Shown: positions 15,208 to 24,305, counted from the first letter of the stretch. The stretch is 34,461 bases of DNA from Candidatus Woesearchaeota archaeon (GCA_014729915.1 WJJD01000036.1:1-34461); one strand, 5' to 3'. The notes: generated by a model not told the origin, from the sequence alone. Numbers and translations: made by a program.

Positions 15208-15963
15208 TTAACAGTCTAAATCGTTTCTCATGCAGTCAGGATCACAGACTCCGTTTGCTTTTGTGCTGGAAAGGCAGTCAAGATCACAATAATTATCAAT
15301 TATCATATGAATATCAGGATCACAGATCTCATCTCCAGATGCTGTACAATCAGGATCGTAATATCCGCCGTTTCTGTAGCTGTTATAGCAGTCAGGATCG
15401 CATATTGAGTCCCTGTCTTTCTCATTAATAATTTGATCTTTGTTTGTATCTATGCAAAAACTTATACAGGAATTATCTTTTTCTTCTGAATAGCAGTCAG
15501 GATCACATTTATTTTCAATCATGCATTCAGGATCGCAGACACCGTCATTCATTCTGCAATTAAGTTTATCTGATATATAGATATTTCTGTTTTTAGAAAC
15601 AATATAAATTTTCCCTGAAGTAAAAAAATTATTAGGTATTATATTATAGTTTGATACAATAAGAGCATCCTCAATTGAATAATCGTAATCAGGAAAAAAA
15701 ATCTTTAAACCATGATTATTTATTGAAAGTTCATACTCAGGGACATCTGAAAAACTTAAATTGTATGAAAATCCCGATGGATACATCATGGATTTTTCAA
15801 TTGAATCTTTAACTTTTCTGAAAAACCGGTTAAGTGAATCATGTTCAGTTGTTTTACTCTGCCAGAAAAAGATGTTTTGGATGGAGGATATTGCAATTAC
15901 AGCAATAATCATGAGCCCGAAAATAAGAACAAAATTAACAACAGTAGCACCTCTTTTTGACAT
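15208..15963 (-). CDS. Pilin-anchored protein ending in an array of CDPDC repeats
   Basis: This 251-aa protein starts MSKRGATVVNFVLIFGLMII (anchor about 8-27). A domain of about 100 residues follows, then a Cys/Asp array (136-251): CDPEC, CDPDC, CISFC, CDPDC, YYDPDC, CDPDI, CDLDC, CDPDC and a final DLDC that ends the protein at C251. Some repeats have lost a Cys (YDPDC, CDPDI). A helix-like DTNKDQIINEKD segment inside resembles a dockerin or EF-hand calcium loop. It is the first gene of the nine-gene minus operon, with TATA box TTTATAAA 22 nt upstream and no ribosome-binding site, so it is leaderless. Confidence 0.8.
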   Translation of the reverse strand: MSKRGATVVNFVLIFGLMIIAVIAISSIQNIFFWQSKTTEHDSLNRFFRKVKDSIEKSMMYPSGFSYNLSFSDVPEYELSINNHGLKIFFPDYDYSIEDALIVSNYNIIPNNFFTSGKIYIVSKNRNIYISDKLNCRMNDGVCDPECMIENKCDPDCYSEEKDNSCISFCIDTNKDQIINEKDRDSICDPDCYNSYRNGGYYDPDCTASGDEICDPDIHMIIDNYCDLDCLSSTKANGVCDPDCMRNDLDC

Positions 15964-15985
15964 AGATTGTAACTAAGAAATCAGG

Positions 15986-15993
15986 TTTATAAA
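15986..15993 (-). promoter_or_regulatory. TATA box of the nine-gene minus operon
   Basis: TTTATAAA lies 22 nt before the ATG at 15963, identical to the box of the eL34 promoter. It probably drives the whole operon 15963 to 8565. Confidence 0.65.
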
Positions 15994-16073
15994 TTTTTTT
16001 ACTCTCTCCAAAAATTTATGATAGTGTAGACAGGATCGGTTTTCATGCTCTGTATAGATCATTGATTAAAAAA

Positions 16074-16123
16074 TAGAATTCAAAACTTTCCACTGTTCAA
16101 GAAACAGTGGCAACTTTTGAATA
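16074..16123 (-). repeat. 50-bp palindromic element, copy 2 (inverted)
   Basis: This is an exact reverse complement of 7081-7130 over 50 bases, with the same nested stems. Here it lies in the 326-nt gap between the two divergent surface-protein operons, not between gene ends, so a terminator role alone does not explain it. Confidence 0.88.
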
Positions 16124-16161
16124 ATGTCAGAAGAGCGAAAGAGTTGTGAAAAATTCCCACT

Positions 16162-16196
16162 CAACATCCCAGTCCAACATCCCAGTCCAACATCCC
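16162..16196. repeat. Short tandem repeat in the divergent operon gap
   Basis: There are two full copies and one partial copy of a 13-bp unit (CAACATCCCAGTC). They lie between the palindromic element and the promoter of the plus operon. The C-rich composition is unusual for this AT-rich window. Confidence 0.75.
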
Positions 16197-16202
16197 CACA
16201 TA

Positions 16203-16245
16203 TTTAAAATAAAAAATTCTTTTTTATTGAATTTTTTATTTTAAA
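16203..16245. promoter_or_regulatory. Perfect 17-bp inverted repeat before the platform gene
   Basis: TTTAAAATAAAAAATTC, a 9-nt loop, then its exact reverse complement end 44 nt before the ATG at 16290. The right arm (ATTTTAAAG) could be the TATA region of the plus operon. The palindrome may be an operator, or a terminator for any transcript entering from upstream. Confidence 0.55.
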
Positions 16246-16289
16246 GTGATAAAGAAATCTTTTAATAGTCAATGATATAAAAAATATCT

Positions 16290-18515
16290 ATGGATGAGGG
16301 TTATGATGATTTTTATGATAAATACAAGGAAAAAATAGACCAGGAATTTTCTTCTGATTATTTTGAATCTCAGGAAACTAAACTTACCTCAAAAGAATAT
16401 CTTGAATTCAGGGAGCAGCACAAACCCACACAATTTGCGTGGTATGAAAAGGGCTGCAATATTGCTGAAAAAATAATAAAAATATCACCTGATAAAAAAA
16501 AAAAACAGGAAATACAGGATTCAATCGAGTTCTGCCACATGAATGTAACTCCGACAGGAGTTGTCAGTTTCTCAATCCTTTTTCCAATTATATACATCCT
16601 GCTTGGCTCATTTGTAAGTCTTATAATCACTTCTGTCTTATTAGGAGAAGGCAGTATGTTTCTGATAATTTTTTTTTTACTCTCCGGAATTGTTATGATA
16701 TTTCCATTAACAAACCTTCCCTTTATCATTGCAAACAACTGGAGATTAAAGGCAAGCAACCAGATGGTTCTGTGCATATTCTATATAGTTTCATACATGA
16801 GACACACCTCAAATCTTGAGCTTGCAGTAAAATTCACATCAGATCATATCGATCCTCCTCTGTCTCTTGATTTAAAAAAAGTGCTGTGGAATGTTGAGAC
16901 AGAAAAATATGAATCAATCCAGGAATCACTCTCAGCATATCTGAAATCATGGGAAAAAACAAACAGGGATTTTGTTGAGGCAATGCATCTAATTGAAAGT
17001 TCGTTGTATGAACCCTCAGAACAGAGAAGAATAGAAGCTTTGGAAAAATCTCTCTCATTGATATTAAGCGAGACATATGAAAAAATGCTTCATTACGCAC
17101 ATGATCTTAAATCCCCGATAACAATGCTTCATATGCTAGGAATAATCCTTCCGATACTCGGACTTGTACTTCTTCCTCTTGTAATAAGCTTTATGGAAAA
17201 TATAAGATGGTACCATATTTCACTTCTTTATAATGTTGCCCTTCCTATCGGAGTATATTACATGGGAAAGATGATACTTTCAAAAAGACCCAGTGGTTAC
17301 GGAGAAACAGAGATTGCAGAAAACCCGAATTATAAAAAGTTTAAGAATATTCTTGTGAGAGTCGGAGAAACAGAGATTGCAATCCCGCCTTTGATAATCT
17401 GTTTCATGATTTTTTTCGTGTTTGCAGGAATCGGACTAACACCAGTCATACTACACAAATTTGATACAACAGAGGACAAATCCTTTGATATAATTGTTGA
17501 CTCAAGGGGAAATCTTAAGACAATACAGACTTTTGCAGAATCAAAGGATGCAAAAATAAGCTTTCTTGGCTACAAAAAAAGTAAGGCAGATTCAACAAAG
17601 ATCATAGGACCATTTGGACTTGGTGCAACAATTTTCAGCATGTTTATTACTCTTGCTGTAGGTCTTAGTATAGGTATATATTACAAGCTTACAACAAAAA
17701 AACTAATAAAAATCAGGGATAAATCAAAAACACTTGAATCAGGATTTGCATCAGCTCTGTTTCAGCTGGGAAACAGGATAGGAGAAGGAATACCAGCAGA
17801 AATTGCATTTTCCAAGGTTGCTGAACTTGAAAAAGGAACCCCTGCAGGTGATTTTTTCAGTTATGTCAGCATAAACATTTCTAAATTTGGTTACGGAGTT
17901 AAAAAAGCCATATTCGATGACCAGAACGGAGCAATCCAGAAATTTCCTTCAGAATTAATAGGAAGCTCCATGAAAATATTTATTGAAAGCGCAAAAAAAG
18001 GTCCGATGATAGCATCCCAGGCATTAATAAACATCTCAATTTATATCAAAGAGATGCATAAGGTTGATGAAAGACTTAAAGATCTTATGGCAGAGATAAT
18101 CAGCAGCATGAACTCCCAGATAAATTTTTTAACTCCTGCAATATCTGGTATTGTAATCGGAATAACATCGATGCTGACTTTAATCATAACAAAGCTAGGG
18201 CAGCAGATAAGCGATCTAAGTTCAGGAGATGCGATGGGGGGTCTTGGAGGAGCAGGATCATTAATTGATATGTTTGGTGATAGTGTCCCTACTTATTATT
18301 TCCAGATAATAGTAGGTATTTATGTTGTCCAGATAATCTATATTCTGACAGTACTTGTAAATTCCATACAAAATGGTGTTGACAGGCTAAGCGAGAAAAA
18401 CATGATTGGAAAAACAATCACAAAAAGCATTCTTCTATATTCTGTAATTGCAACTGTAATAATGATGATATTTAATATGATTGCAGGAGTTGTTATGAGT
18501 GGATTTGGGCTGTAG
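16290..18515 (+). CDS. Double type II secretion F-domain (TadC/ArlJ-like) platform protein
   Basis: This 741-aa inner-membrane protein should form the platform on which an assembly ATPase acts to build type IV-like filaments or pseudopili. It has about nine membrane segments (near 92-118, 122-149, 275-301, 305-329, 365-388, 443-465, 616-637, 668-692 and 711-735). Two cytoplasmic helical T2SSF domains are present, one near 155-270 and one near 480-610 (GFASALFQLGNRIGEGIPAE, then SRINISKFGYG-like sequence). TadC or ArlJ subunits are often one or two such domains; here both are in one chain, as in archaeal ArlJ/TadC fusions. It heads the six-gene plus operon. No ATPase gene is adjacent. Confidence 0.88.
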   Translation: MDEGYDDFYDKYKEKIDQEFSSDYFESQETKLTSKEYLEFREQHKPTQFAWYEKGCNIAEKIIKISPDKKKKQEIQDSIEFCHMNVTPTGVVSFSILFPIIYILLGSFVSLIITSVLLGEGSMFLIIFFLLSGIVMIFPLTNLPFIIANNWRLKASNQMVLCIFYIVSYMRHTSNLELAVKFTSDHIDPPLSLDLKKVLWNVETEKYESIQESLSAYLKSWEKTNRDFVEAMHLIESSLYEPSEQRRIEALEKSLSLILSETYEKMLHYAHDLKSPITMLHMLGIILPILGLVLLPLVISFMENIRWYHISLLYNVALPIGVYYMGKMILSKRPSGYGETEIAENPNYKKFKNILVRVGETEIAIPPLIICFMIFFVFAGIGLTPVILHKFDTTEDKSFDIIVDSRGNLKTIQTFAESKDAKISFLGYKKSKADSTKIIGPFGLGATIFSMFITLAVGLSIGIYYKLTTKKLIKIRDKSKTLESGFASALFQLGNRIGEGIPAEIAFSKVAELEKGTPAGDFFSYVSINISKFGYGVKKAIFDDQNGAIQKFPSELIGSSMKIFIESAKKGPMIASQALINISIYIKEMHKVDERLKDLMAEIISSMNSQINFLTPAISGIVIGITSMLTLIITKLGQQISDLSSGDAMGGLGGAGSLIDMFGDSVPTYYFQIIVGIYVVQIIYILTVLVNSIQNGVDRLSEKNMIGKTITKSILLYSVIATVIMMIFNMIAGVVMSGFGL

Positions 18516-18558
18516 AAAATTATTTAAATTTTGATTTACTATTTAGTTAATAAAAAAG

Positions 18559-21285
18559 ATGGTGAATAATAAGCTTATAATTTTTGTCTGTATTTTATCT
18601 TTAGTTGTCATTCCTTATGGATTGTCTTATGAGATAAACATAACATTGACTGAACCTGTATATGGTGTATCCAAAGAATTTGTATTTGATCTTGAGATTT
18701 ATACTGAACAGGAAACAGATGAGTGCAAATACAGCAACTCCCCCCTTCTTAATTATTCAGAAATCCAGGCACAGAGAAACATATTTCAAAACATAAATAA
18801 TCATAGACACAGGATAGAGGATTTTGAGGATCTTAAAAACTCTGAAAATACAGAAAAAAAAATCTATATAAAATGCAGGACAATTACAGGAGAGATTAAT
18901 GAGAATGATTCTGTTGAACTTACATTGATGGTAGATACAACACCTCCTGAAATCACATCTGCTGCTGCTGTTCCTGAAAATGTGATTGAGAAACTCCAGA
19001 CTGAATTAAGGGTTGAAACACAGGATGAAACATACTGCAAATATGATGATGAATTTGAAGAATATGAAGATATGAGATATACTTTTCAAAATGGTTTAAG
19101 TTATGAAAAAGATCCTTATCAAAAAGGAAATCTTTTATTTTCACATTTGAGTACACAGATACTTGAGGAAGACACAGAATTGGAAATTATTGATAAAAAT
19201 AATTACGCTGTTTATGTGTCTTGTATGAACAGGGCACAGGATATAAGTTCGACTAGGGAAATTGATTTTTCAGTAAATCTTGAGGCAAACAATCTCATTG
19301 AAGAAATTTCTCCGTCCGGTTTAGTTTCTGGAGATAACATAACTCTTTATGTCAGGACCAACAAAAATTCTGTTTGTTATTATGGGGAAGAGTATTCAAA
19401 TAAATTTCCTGTTGAACATACTAAAGAACATGAAATCACACTCTCTGATTTTTCTTCCGGAGAAAATCAGGTTCCTGTAAAATGCGTGTATGATCTAGGT
19501 GGGGTGGATAGATTTGCATCAATTGAATTTGTCTGGGATAAGAACCCTCCTGAAATTTTAAACATACATACAACTAATTTTACTTGTCAGACCAATGAGC
19601 TTTCAGCAGAATTTATTTCTGAAGATAAGGATATATCTTATTTTGAATATAGAATATCTGACTCAGAAAATAATACAATAGTTGACTGGGCAAATTCAGA
19701 TGAAAAAGTAAAAGAAACCGGACTCTCTCTTGTAATAAACAATGTTTATTATTGGAATGTACGTCCTGTTGATGCAGCTGCAAATATAGGATCAATCAAA
19801 CAAAGTAAAGGAACCGCAGTATTTTCTGAAAACCATACTTTTTGCAGGAATAATACTCCTCCAAAAGTAAATATTAGTGAAACAAATACAACCTCCGGTA
19901 AAGAAATATCTCTTAGTTGTGTTGATGACGGGTACTGCTCTTCAAAAAAATATTTTATAATTTATGAAAATACAACCGAATGCGATAGATGCAGTAACTG
20001 TCCCATGAAATATTATTATTATCCTCCGGTTATCACTGCGGACTCTGTCTTTTGTTATGTTGTTTCAGATAATGACGGTGCGCAAACAATCGGAAATATG
20101 TCATTTAGATACAGCTGTACTAATGATAAAGACGGCTGTTGTATCTCAAATGAAGATAATATTTGTGATAAAGATTGTGCTGAAAATATTGATCCAGACT
20201 GTGATAAAACATTGGATAAGGATGATGATGGGATGCCTGATGAATGGGAAAGTCTGCATGGACTGAATCCATCCTACTATTATGATTATGATGAAGATCC
20301 TGATCAGGACGGGCTAACAAATTTTCGCGAATATAATTTGACTCTGATATATTTAAACAGTACGGATCCGAATAATGAGGATACAGACGGCGACGGTTAT
20401 TCTGATGGGGAAGAAATTAATAAAAAAACAAACCCATTAAATATTGAGGATTTTCCAATTCCTTCAGAAGATGATCTTTCCAAAGATACAGACAAGGATG
20501 GACTTCCAGATTTAAAAGAAGAAGAATGCGGACTTAATTTCAAGGATCCGCTTGATGCAGCAAAAGATTATGATGGAGACGGTTTAAATAACAAAGAAGA
20601 GTGCACTAGGGGTTTTAATATTCAGAAAGCTGATTCAGACGGCGATGGATTTGATGATTTTGAAGAATTTCAAAAAGGTACAGATCCTCTTTCAAGAGAT
20701 GATAAACCAGAAGGATCAATTATTAGTTTGTTTTTTTATATAATTCCTGTGATTTTGATTATCGGAGGAGTGGTTTTTTTCTTTTTAAAAAAAACCAAAA
20801 AGCCTTCCTCAAAAAAATCATCCACACCAAAAAATATAAACAAAAAAAAACGTTCTGAACCTGTTAAAAAAGCCGGTTTTATAGAAAGAAAATTAATGCA
20901 TAAGAAACCAGAGCCAAAGCCCGTTAAAAAAGAAACCAGACCTGATCAGGGACATGCAATTTTTAAGAGGAGACATCTATTAAAAAACAGAAAAAGAAAC
21001 AGGATATTTGATGAATTTCTTGAAAAACCGGATCTTAAAAAACAAAAAATTATTAAACCTAAAAAAAGAATTATAAAACAACCTGTTAAAAAACAACAGG
21101 TTTCTGTGTTTGACAGATTAAATGAACTTGTTACTCAGAACAAGACATTTTTAAAACTTGATGTGTTGTTAAAAAAAAAACCAGAGACAATTTCCAGATT
21201 AAATGATCTTCATGAAAAATATATTAATAAAAAACAGGCAATATTAAAAAAATTAGAGTCTATCATAAACAAAGATGAATTATAA
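18559..21285 (+). CDS. Secreted Ig-like/DPDC/Ca-repeat protein with basic cytoplasmic tail
   Basis: This 908-aa protein has a signal peptide (about 1-23). Several beta-sandwich segments follow (30-515), with repeated DTTPPEI/DKNPPEI/NNTPPKV joints typical of bacterial-type Ig-like domains. A Cys-rich DPDC module (520-548) comes next, then five thrombospondin-type-3/EF-hand-like Ca-binding repeats (about 553-713: DKDDDGMPDEWE, DQDGLTNFRE, DTDGDGYSDGEE, DTDKDGLPDLKE, DSDGDGFDDFEE). A membrane helix (720-743) and a very basic 165-residue cytoplasmic tail end the protein. The tail could touch the platform or nucleic acid. It starts 43 nt after the platform gene; an AT-rich box at 18523-18535 may add an internal promoter. 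Confidence 0.85.
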   Translation: MVNNKLIIFVCILSLVVIPYGLSYEINITLTEPVYGVSKEFVFDLEIYTEQETDECKYSNSPLLNYSEIQAQRNIFQNINNHRHRIEDFEDLKNSENTEKKIYIKCRTITGEINENDSVELTLMVDTTPPEITSAAAVPENVIEKLQTELRVETQDETYCKYDDEFEEYEDMRYTFQNGLSYEKDPYQKGNLLFSHLSTQILEEDTELEIIDKNNYAVYVSCMNRAQDISSTREIDFSVNLEANNLIEEISPSGLVSGDNITLYVRTNKNSVCYYGEEYSNKFPVEHTKEHEITLSDFSSGENQVPVKCVYDLGGVDRFASIEFVWDKNPPEILNIHTTNFTCQTNELSAEFISEDKDISYFEYRISDSENNTIVDWANSDEKVKETGLSLVINNVYYWNVRPVDAAANIGSIKQSKGTAVFSENHTFCRNNTPPKVNISETNTTSGKEISLSCVDDGYCSSKKYFIIYENTTECDRCSNCPMKYYYYPPVITADSVFCYVVSDNDGAQTIGNMSFRYSCTNDKDGCCISNEDNICDKDCAENIDPDCDKTLDKDDDGMPDEWESLHGLNPSYYYDYDEDPDQDGLTNFREYNLTLIYLNSTDPNNEDTDGDGYSDGEEINKKTNPLNIEDFPIPSEDDLSKDTDKDGLPDLKEEECGLNFKDPLDAAKDYDGDGLNNKEECTRGFNIQKADSDGDGFDDFEEFQKGTDPLSRDDKPEGSIISLFFYIIPVILIIGGVVFFFLKKTKKPSSKKSSTPKNINKKKRSEPVKKAGFIERKLMHKKPEPKPVKKETRPDQGHAIFKRRHLLKNRKRNRIFDEFLEKPDLKKQKIIKPKKRIIKQPVKKQQVSVFDRLNELVTQNKTFLKLDVLLKKKPETISRLNDLHEKYINKKQAILKKLESIINKDEL

Positions 21286-21853
21286 AAAAGCTCAGATCTC
21301 AAGCCAGGTTTTTATCTATATTCTTGCAGTTGTCATACTATCAATAACAATGTTATTCGGATACAACATGATTGATCGGTTCAGGAAAAATGCAGAATTC
21401 TCCACAATTAATGACTTTGAAAATCAGATTAAGCTGTCAGTAAATGAGCTTTCAAATGAATATCAATCAATAAAACGTGAAAAATTTATTCTCCCGCAAA
21501 AGATAAAATACTTATGTATAGCTGACAGCAATATTAAACATAACAAAAATCACATTATATCAAGACTTGCATTATACAATCCAAATATCATTTCATCTCA
21601 GCTTAAGATTATTCTTGAAGATAGTTTTGAAAGCAATATCCTGAAAAATATTTTTCTTACAGATTCAAATGAAATCATTCATTCATTTTTTATCAACAAC
21701 ACCCAGATTTGGGAAATCGATGCACCTGACTGCGATGATTTTTCCAAAGACTCCTGTAATATTTATTTTAGATGTTTTGAAAATACAAATAACATTGAAA
21801 TTATATTTTACGGAGCCGGAAACAAGGTAAGAATCGCCAAAGATACCACATGA
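21275..21853 (+). CDS. Pilin-like protein with KKAQISSQ signal
   Basis: This 192-aa protein starts MNYKKAQISSQVFIYILAVV. The KKAQISS head and hydrophobic helix (12-30) form an archaeal prepilin-like signal. The exposed domain has Cys near 85, 150, 156 and 165. Its start overlaps the 908-aa gene by 11 nt and its end overlaps the next gene by ATGA. It is a probable minor pilin of the plus operon. Confidence 0.8.
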   Translation: MNYKKAQISSQVFIYILAVVILSITMLFGYNMIDRFRKNAEFSTINDFENQIKLSVNELSNEYQSIKREKFILPQKIKYLCIADSNIKHNKNHIISRLALYNPNIISSQLKIILEDSFESNILKNIFLTDSNEIIHSFFINNTQIWEIDAPDCDDFSKDSCNIYFRCFENTNNIEIIFYGAGNKVRIAKDTT

Positions 21854-22881
21854 AAAAAGCAACTATTGAGATTCAGTTCAACTGGCTGTTCATACTTATT
21901 GCAGGAGCTCTTATTCTTTTATTTTTTATTGGAATTACAAGAAAAATTACAAAAAGCTCTGAAGAAACACTGAATTATGATATACTGAGGTATTTGGATG
22001 AAATTATTTCAGGAGTACAAATAAGCTCAGGAACAGAGCATAGTATTAATCTTCCTGAAATAAAATTATCTGTTGATTGTGATTTTTATTCTATTCAGGA
22101 TTCAGAATTTCAGGGAAACACTTTATCAAACAAGATAGTATTTTCACAGGACAGTATTAGTAAAGAATTATTGACTTACACATTAATCTGGGAGGCACCA
22201 TTTAAAAATTCTTATTTTATTTATTTAAGTTCTCCTGATTCGCAATATGTGGTTGTAAACGATCCTATTAATGATTTTGAAAAAGATATTCTTGAAATCC
22301 TTCCAAAGAATGTGAATTCTGAATCTGTTCCTTTTTCAAATCTTAAAGACATAGAAAACAATAACTATGACAGGATTAGATTTATATTTTTTGATAGTCA
22401 CACTCCTGCTTTACAATCCTTTACTAATTTAGATATAGCAAATACAGATATATCAGCAATCAGAATAATTCCTAAATTAGGAAAATTTCCTGACGGATTT
22501 GGAAAAATTGAATTCTATACATATGACGGAACCGATTTTAATCAGAAAGGATTAACAAGCTACTTAAACAAAGCAACGCTTCTTGGTGCTGTGTTTTCTG
22601 AGGATATTGGATTATACGAATGCAATATGAGAAAAGCACTTTTGAGATTGGATGTTGTTTCCCAGACTATAAGAAACAGATTAAATATGCTTAAAGACCA
22701 TTCTGAAGTCAGTTCAAGGTGCGAAACAGGCATCTATTCAGATTCAGAAAGGCTTCTTGAAGATATCGAAGACTATTCTGATATTGGTTTATCATTTCTT
22801 GAAAATATTTACAGAAAGACAGATCAGCTTGCAGATAAAAACAAATACCTGCAGAAAGAATCCTGCCCTATAATCTATTAA
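21850..22881 (+). CDS. Pilin-like protein with KATIEIQFNW signal
   Basis: This 343-aa protein starts MKKATIEIQFNWLFILIAGA, with a hydrophobic helix at about 12-31. This distinctive N-terminus (KKATIEIQFNW...I.GA) recurs, as I recall it, in hypothetical proteins of small archaea. The remaining 310 residues form an exposed domain, and the C-terminal third is helical and possibly coiled (about 255-335). Cys at 77, 259, 290 and 338 may pair. The ATGA overlap couples it to the previous gene. It is larger than the other pilin-like proteins of this operon, so it could be an accessory or tip subunit. Confidence 0.8.
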   Translation: MKKATIEIQFNWLFILIAGALILLFFIGITRKITKSSEETLNYDILRYLDEIISGVQISSGTEHSINLPEIKLSVDCDFYSIQDSEFQGNTLSNKIVFSQDSISKELLTYTLIWEAPFKNSYFIYLSSPDSQYVVVNDPINDFEKDILEILPKNVNSESVPFSNLKDIENNNYDRIRFIFFDSHTPALQSFTNLDIANTDISAIRIIPKLGKFPDGFGKIEFYTYDGTDFNQKGLTSYLNKATLLGAVFSEDIGLYECNMRKALLRLDVVSQTIRNRLNMLKDHSEVSSRCETGIYSDSERLLEDIEDYSDIGLSFLENIYRKTDQLADKNKYLQKESCPIIY

Positions 22882-22883
22882 AA

Positions 22884-23396
22884 ATGAAAAAAAAATCACA
22901 GATCCAGATGATGCAGACAATCATTATTTTAGTAATTTTTTTCTTTTTGATTGCAATAGGATTGATATTTTATTTTTCTTATCAAAAATCAGGTCTTAAA
23001 GACAAGTCAAGAATATATCAGAACATTGAGATGATAAAAAAATCTCAGATACTGAGTTTTTTGCCTGAAATCCAGTGCAGTTTCGGAAATATAATTTCTT
23101 CAGATTGTTATGACATCCAGAAAATTCATGCATTTACATCAACTGTTTATCCTGATAATAAATATTACTATGATTCACTATTTGGAAATGTGAGAATTTC
23201 AATATTAAAATATGAAACCAAGATTCATAATTGGAACCAGTCTTTAATATGGAAAGGAGATTCCGGTTTAACACTTTATGATAATTCAAAACCGGATTAT
23301 TCAGGTATAAGAAATCTTGAGATCCCTGTTAATCTGTTTGATTCAGCATTAAATAAATATTATTTCGGGATAATCAAACTGGAGATATACCAATGA
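22884..23396 (+). CDS. Pilin-like protein with KKKSQIQ signal
   Basis: This 170-aa protein starts MKKKSQIQMMQTIIILVIFF, with a three-Lys head and hydrophobic helix (8-29). It has two Cys (about 67 and 77), enough for one disulfide. It starts 2 nt after the upstream stop and overlaps the next gene by ATGA. The layout is that of a minor pilin, but the usual Glu at +5 is absent, so processing is uncertain. Confidence 0.77.
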   Translation: MKKKSQIQMMQTIIILVIFFFLIAIGLIFYFSYQKSGLKDKSRIYQNIEMIKKSQILSFLPEIQCSFGNIISSDCYDIQKIHAFTSTVYPDNKYYYDSLFGNVRISILKYETKIHNWNQSLIWKGDSGLTLYDNSKPDYSGIRNLEIPVNLFDSALNKYYFGIIKLEIYQ

Positions 23397-23899
23397 AAAA
23401 GAAGTCACAGACAGAAATTTTTGGTCTTGTAATTATTGTGATAATTCTAATTATGGGAGTTGTGTTTCTTGTGGGTTCAAGACTCAACAAAAAAGAACAA
23501 ACAGATTCAGGAGTAAGTGAATCCAAATATTCGCAGAATTTGTTAGGTTCAATTCTTAGTACAGACACACAAGCCGGTCTTAGCATCTCAGATTGTATCC
23601 AGGATATTGTAAAAACAGACAATAAATGTACAGATGAATCATTTGATTCTTCATTTGATTACACAAGATTTGAAATAGAAAAAATTCTTGAAAAAACATT
23701 AAATAAAAGGAAAAAAGAATACACTTTATTAATAACAAAAAAATCCGGAGAAAATATAAAATCCGCCATAGACTCATCAAAAGAGTTTTTGCCTATTAAA
23801 AACGGAAATTGCAATTCTTTGCAGGAAAAAGAGGCACCCGGAATAATGTTTTTACCTGCTCATGAAACTTTGGTGATAAAATTAGAAGTCTGTAAATAA
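23393..23899 (+). CDS. Pilin-like protein with KKKSQTEIFG signal
   Basis: This 168-aa protein starts MKKKSQTEIFGLVIIVIILI, with a hydrophobic helix at about 9-27. The SQTEI stretch gives the Glu expected near the cleavage site. It has Cys near 63, 76, 142 and 167, so two disulfides are possible. It is the last gene of the six-gene plus operon, and its stop lies 7 nt from the end of the convergent DUF192 gene. Confidence 0.8.
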   Translation: MKKKSQTEIFGLVIIVIILIMGVVFLVGSRLNKKEQTDSGVSESKYSQNLLGSILSTDTQAGLSISDCIQDIVKTDNKCTDESFDSSFDYTRFEIEKILEKTLNKRKKEYTLLITKKSGENIKSAIDSSKEFLPIKNGNCNSLQEKEAPGIMFLPAHETLVIKLEVCK

Positions 23900-23905
23900 C
23901 AGTTT

Positions 23906-24253
23906 TTATGCGAATGTTATCAGGTCGTTTATTTCAATATTTTTTTGACGGATTGAACTACAGGGAAGCTCAATTACGTAATTTGCTTTTTTTTTTGAAT
24001 TATATATTCTAAAAGGTTTGAAATTTTCTTTTATTTCAATAACTTTTTTGTTTTTGTCAAGAAAAACAACATCAATCGGATAAAACACAAAAAACATGTG
24101 CAGATTAATTTTTGTTTTTTTTTCAAAAACAAAAATTAAACATTTGTCTTTTATTGGTTTTGTAAACATTAATCCAAGAGTTTTTGAAAAGATTGATCTG
24201 CATATTTTTATTTTATCTGCAATAATATTTTTTTTTGTTAAGTTTTTTAGCAT
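23906..24253 (-). CDS. DUF192 family protein
   Basis: This 115-aa protein has the DUF192 pattern: RSIFSKTLGLMF (family RxxGLM), LIFVF, INLHMFFVFYPIDVVFLD (family WMxNTxxPLDxxFLD, with the Trp replaced here), then NYVIELPCSSIRQKNIEINDLITF (family YVLELxAG...GIxxGD). Most members are secreted, but no signal peptide is seen here. The role of the family is poorly defined. It lies between two surface operons, convergent with the plus operon, and has its own AT-rich promoter (24275-24289). Confidence 0.85.
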   Translation of the reverse strand: MLKNLTKKNIIADKIKICRSIFSKTLGLMFTKPIKDKCLIFVFEKKTKINLHMFFVFYPIDVVFLDKNKKVIEIKENFKPFRIYNSKKKANYVIELPCSSIRQKNIEINDLITFA

Positions 24254-24305
24254 TGGTCAATAAATTTGTATATTATTATAATTTAAATACCTTTATTTTT
24301 TCCCC

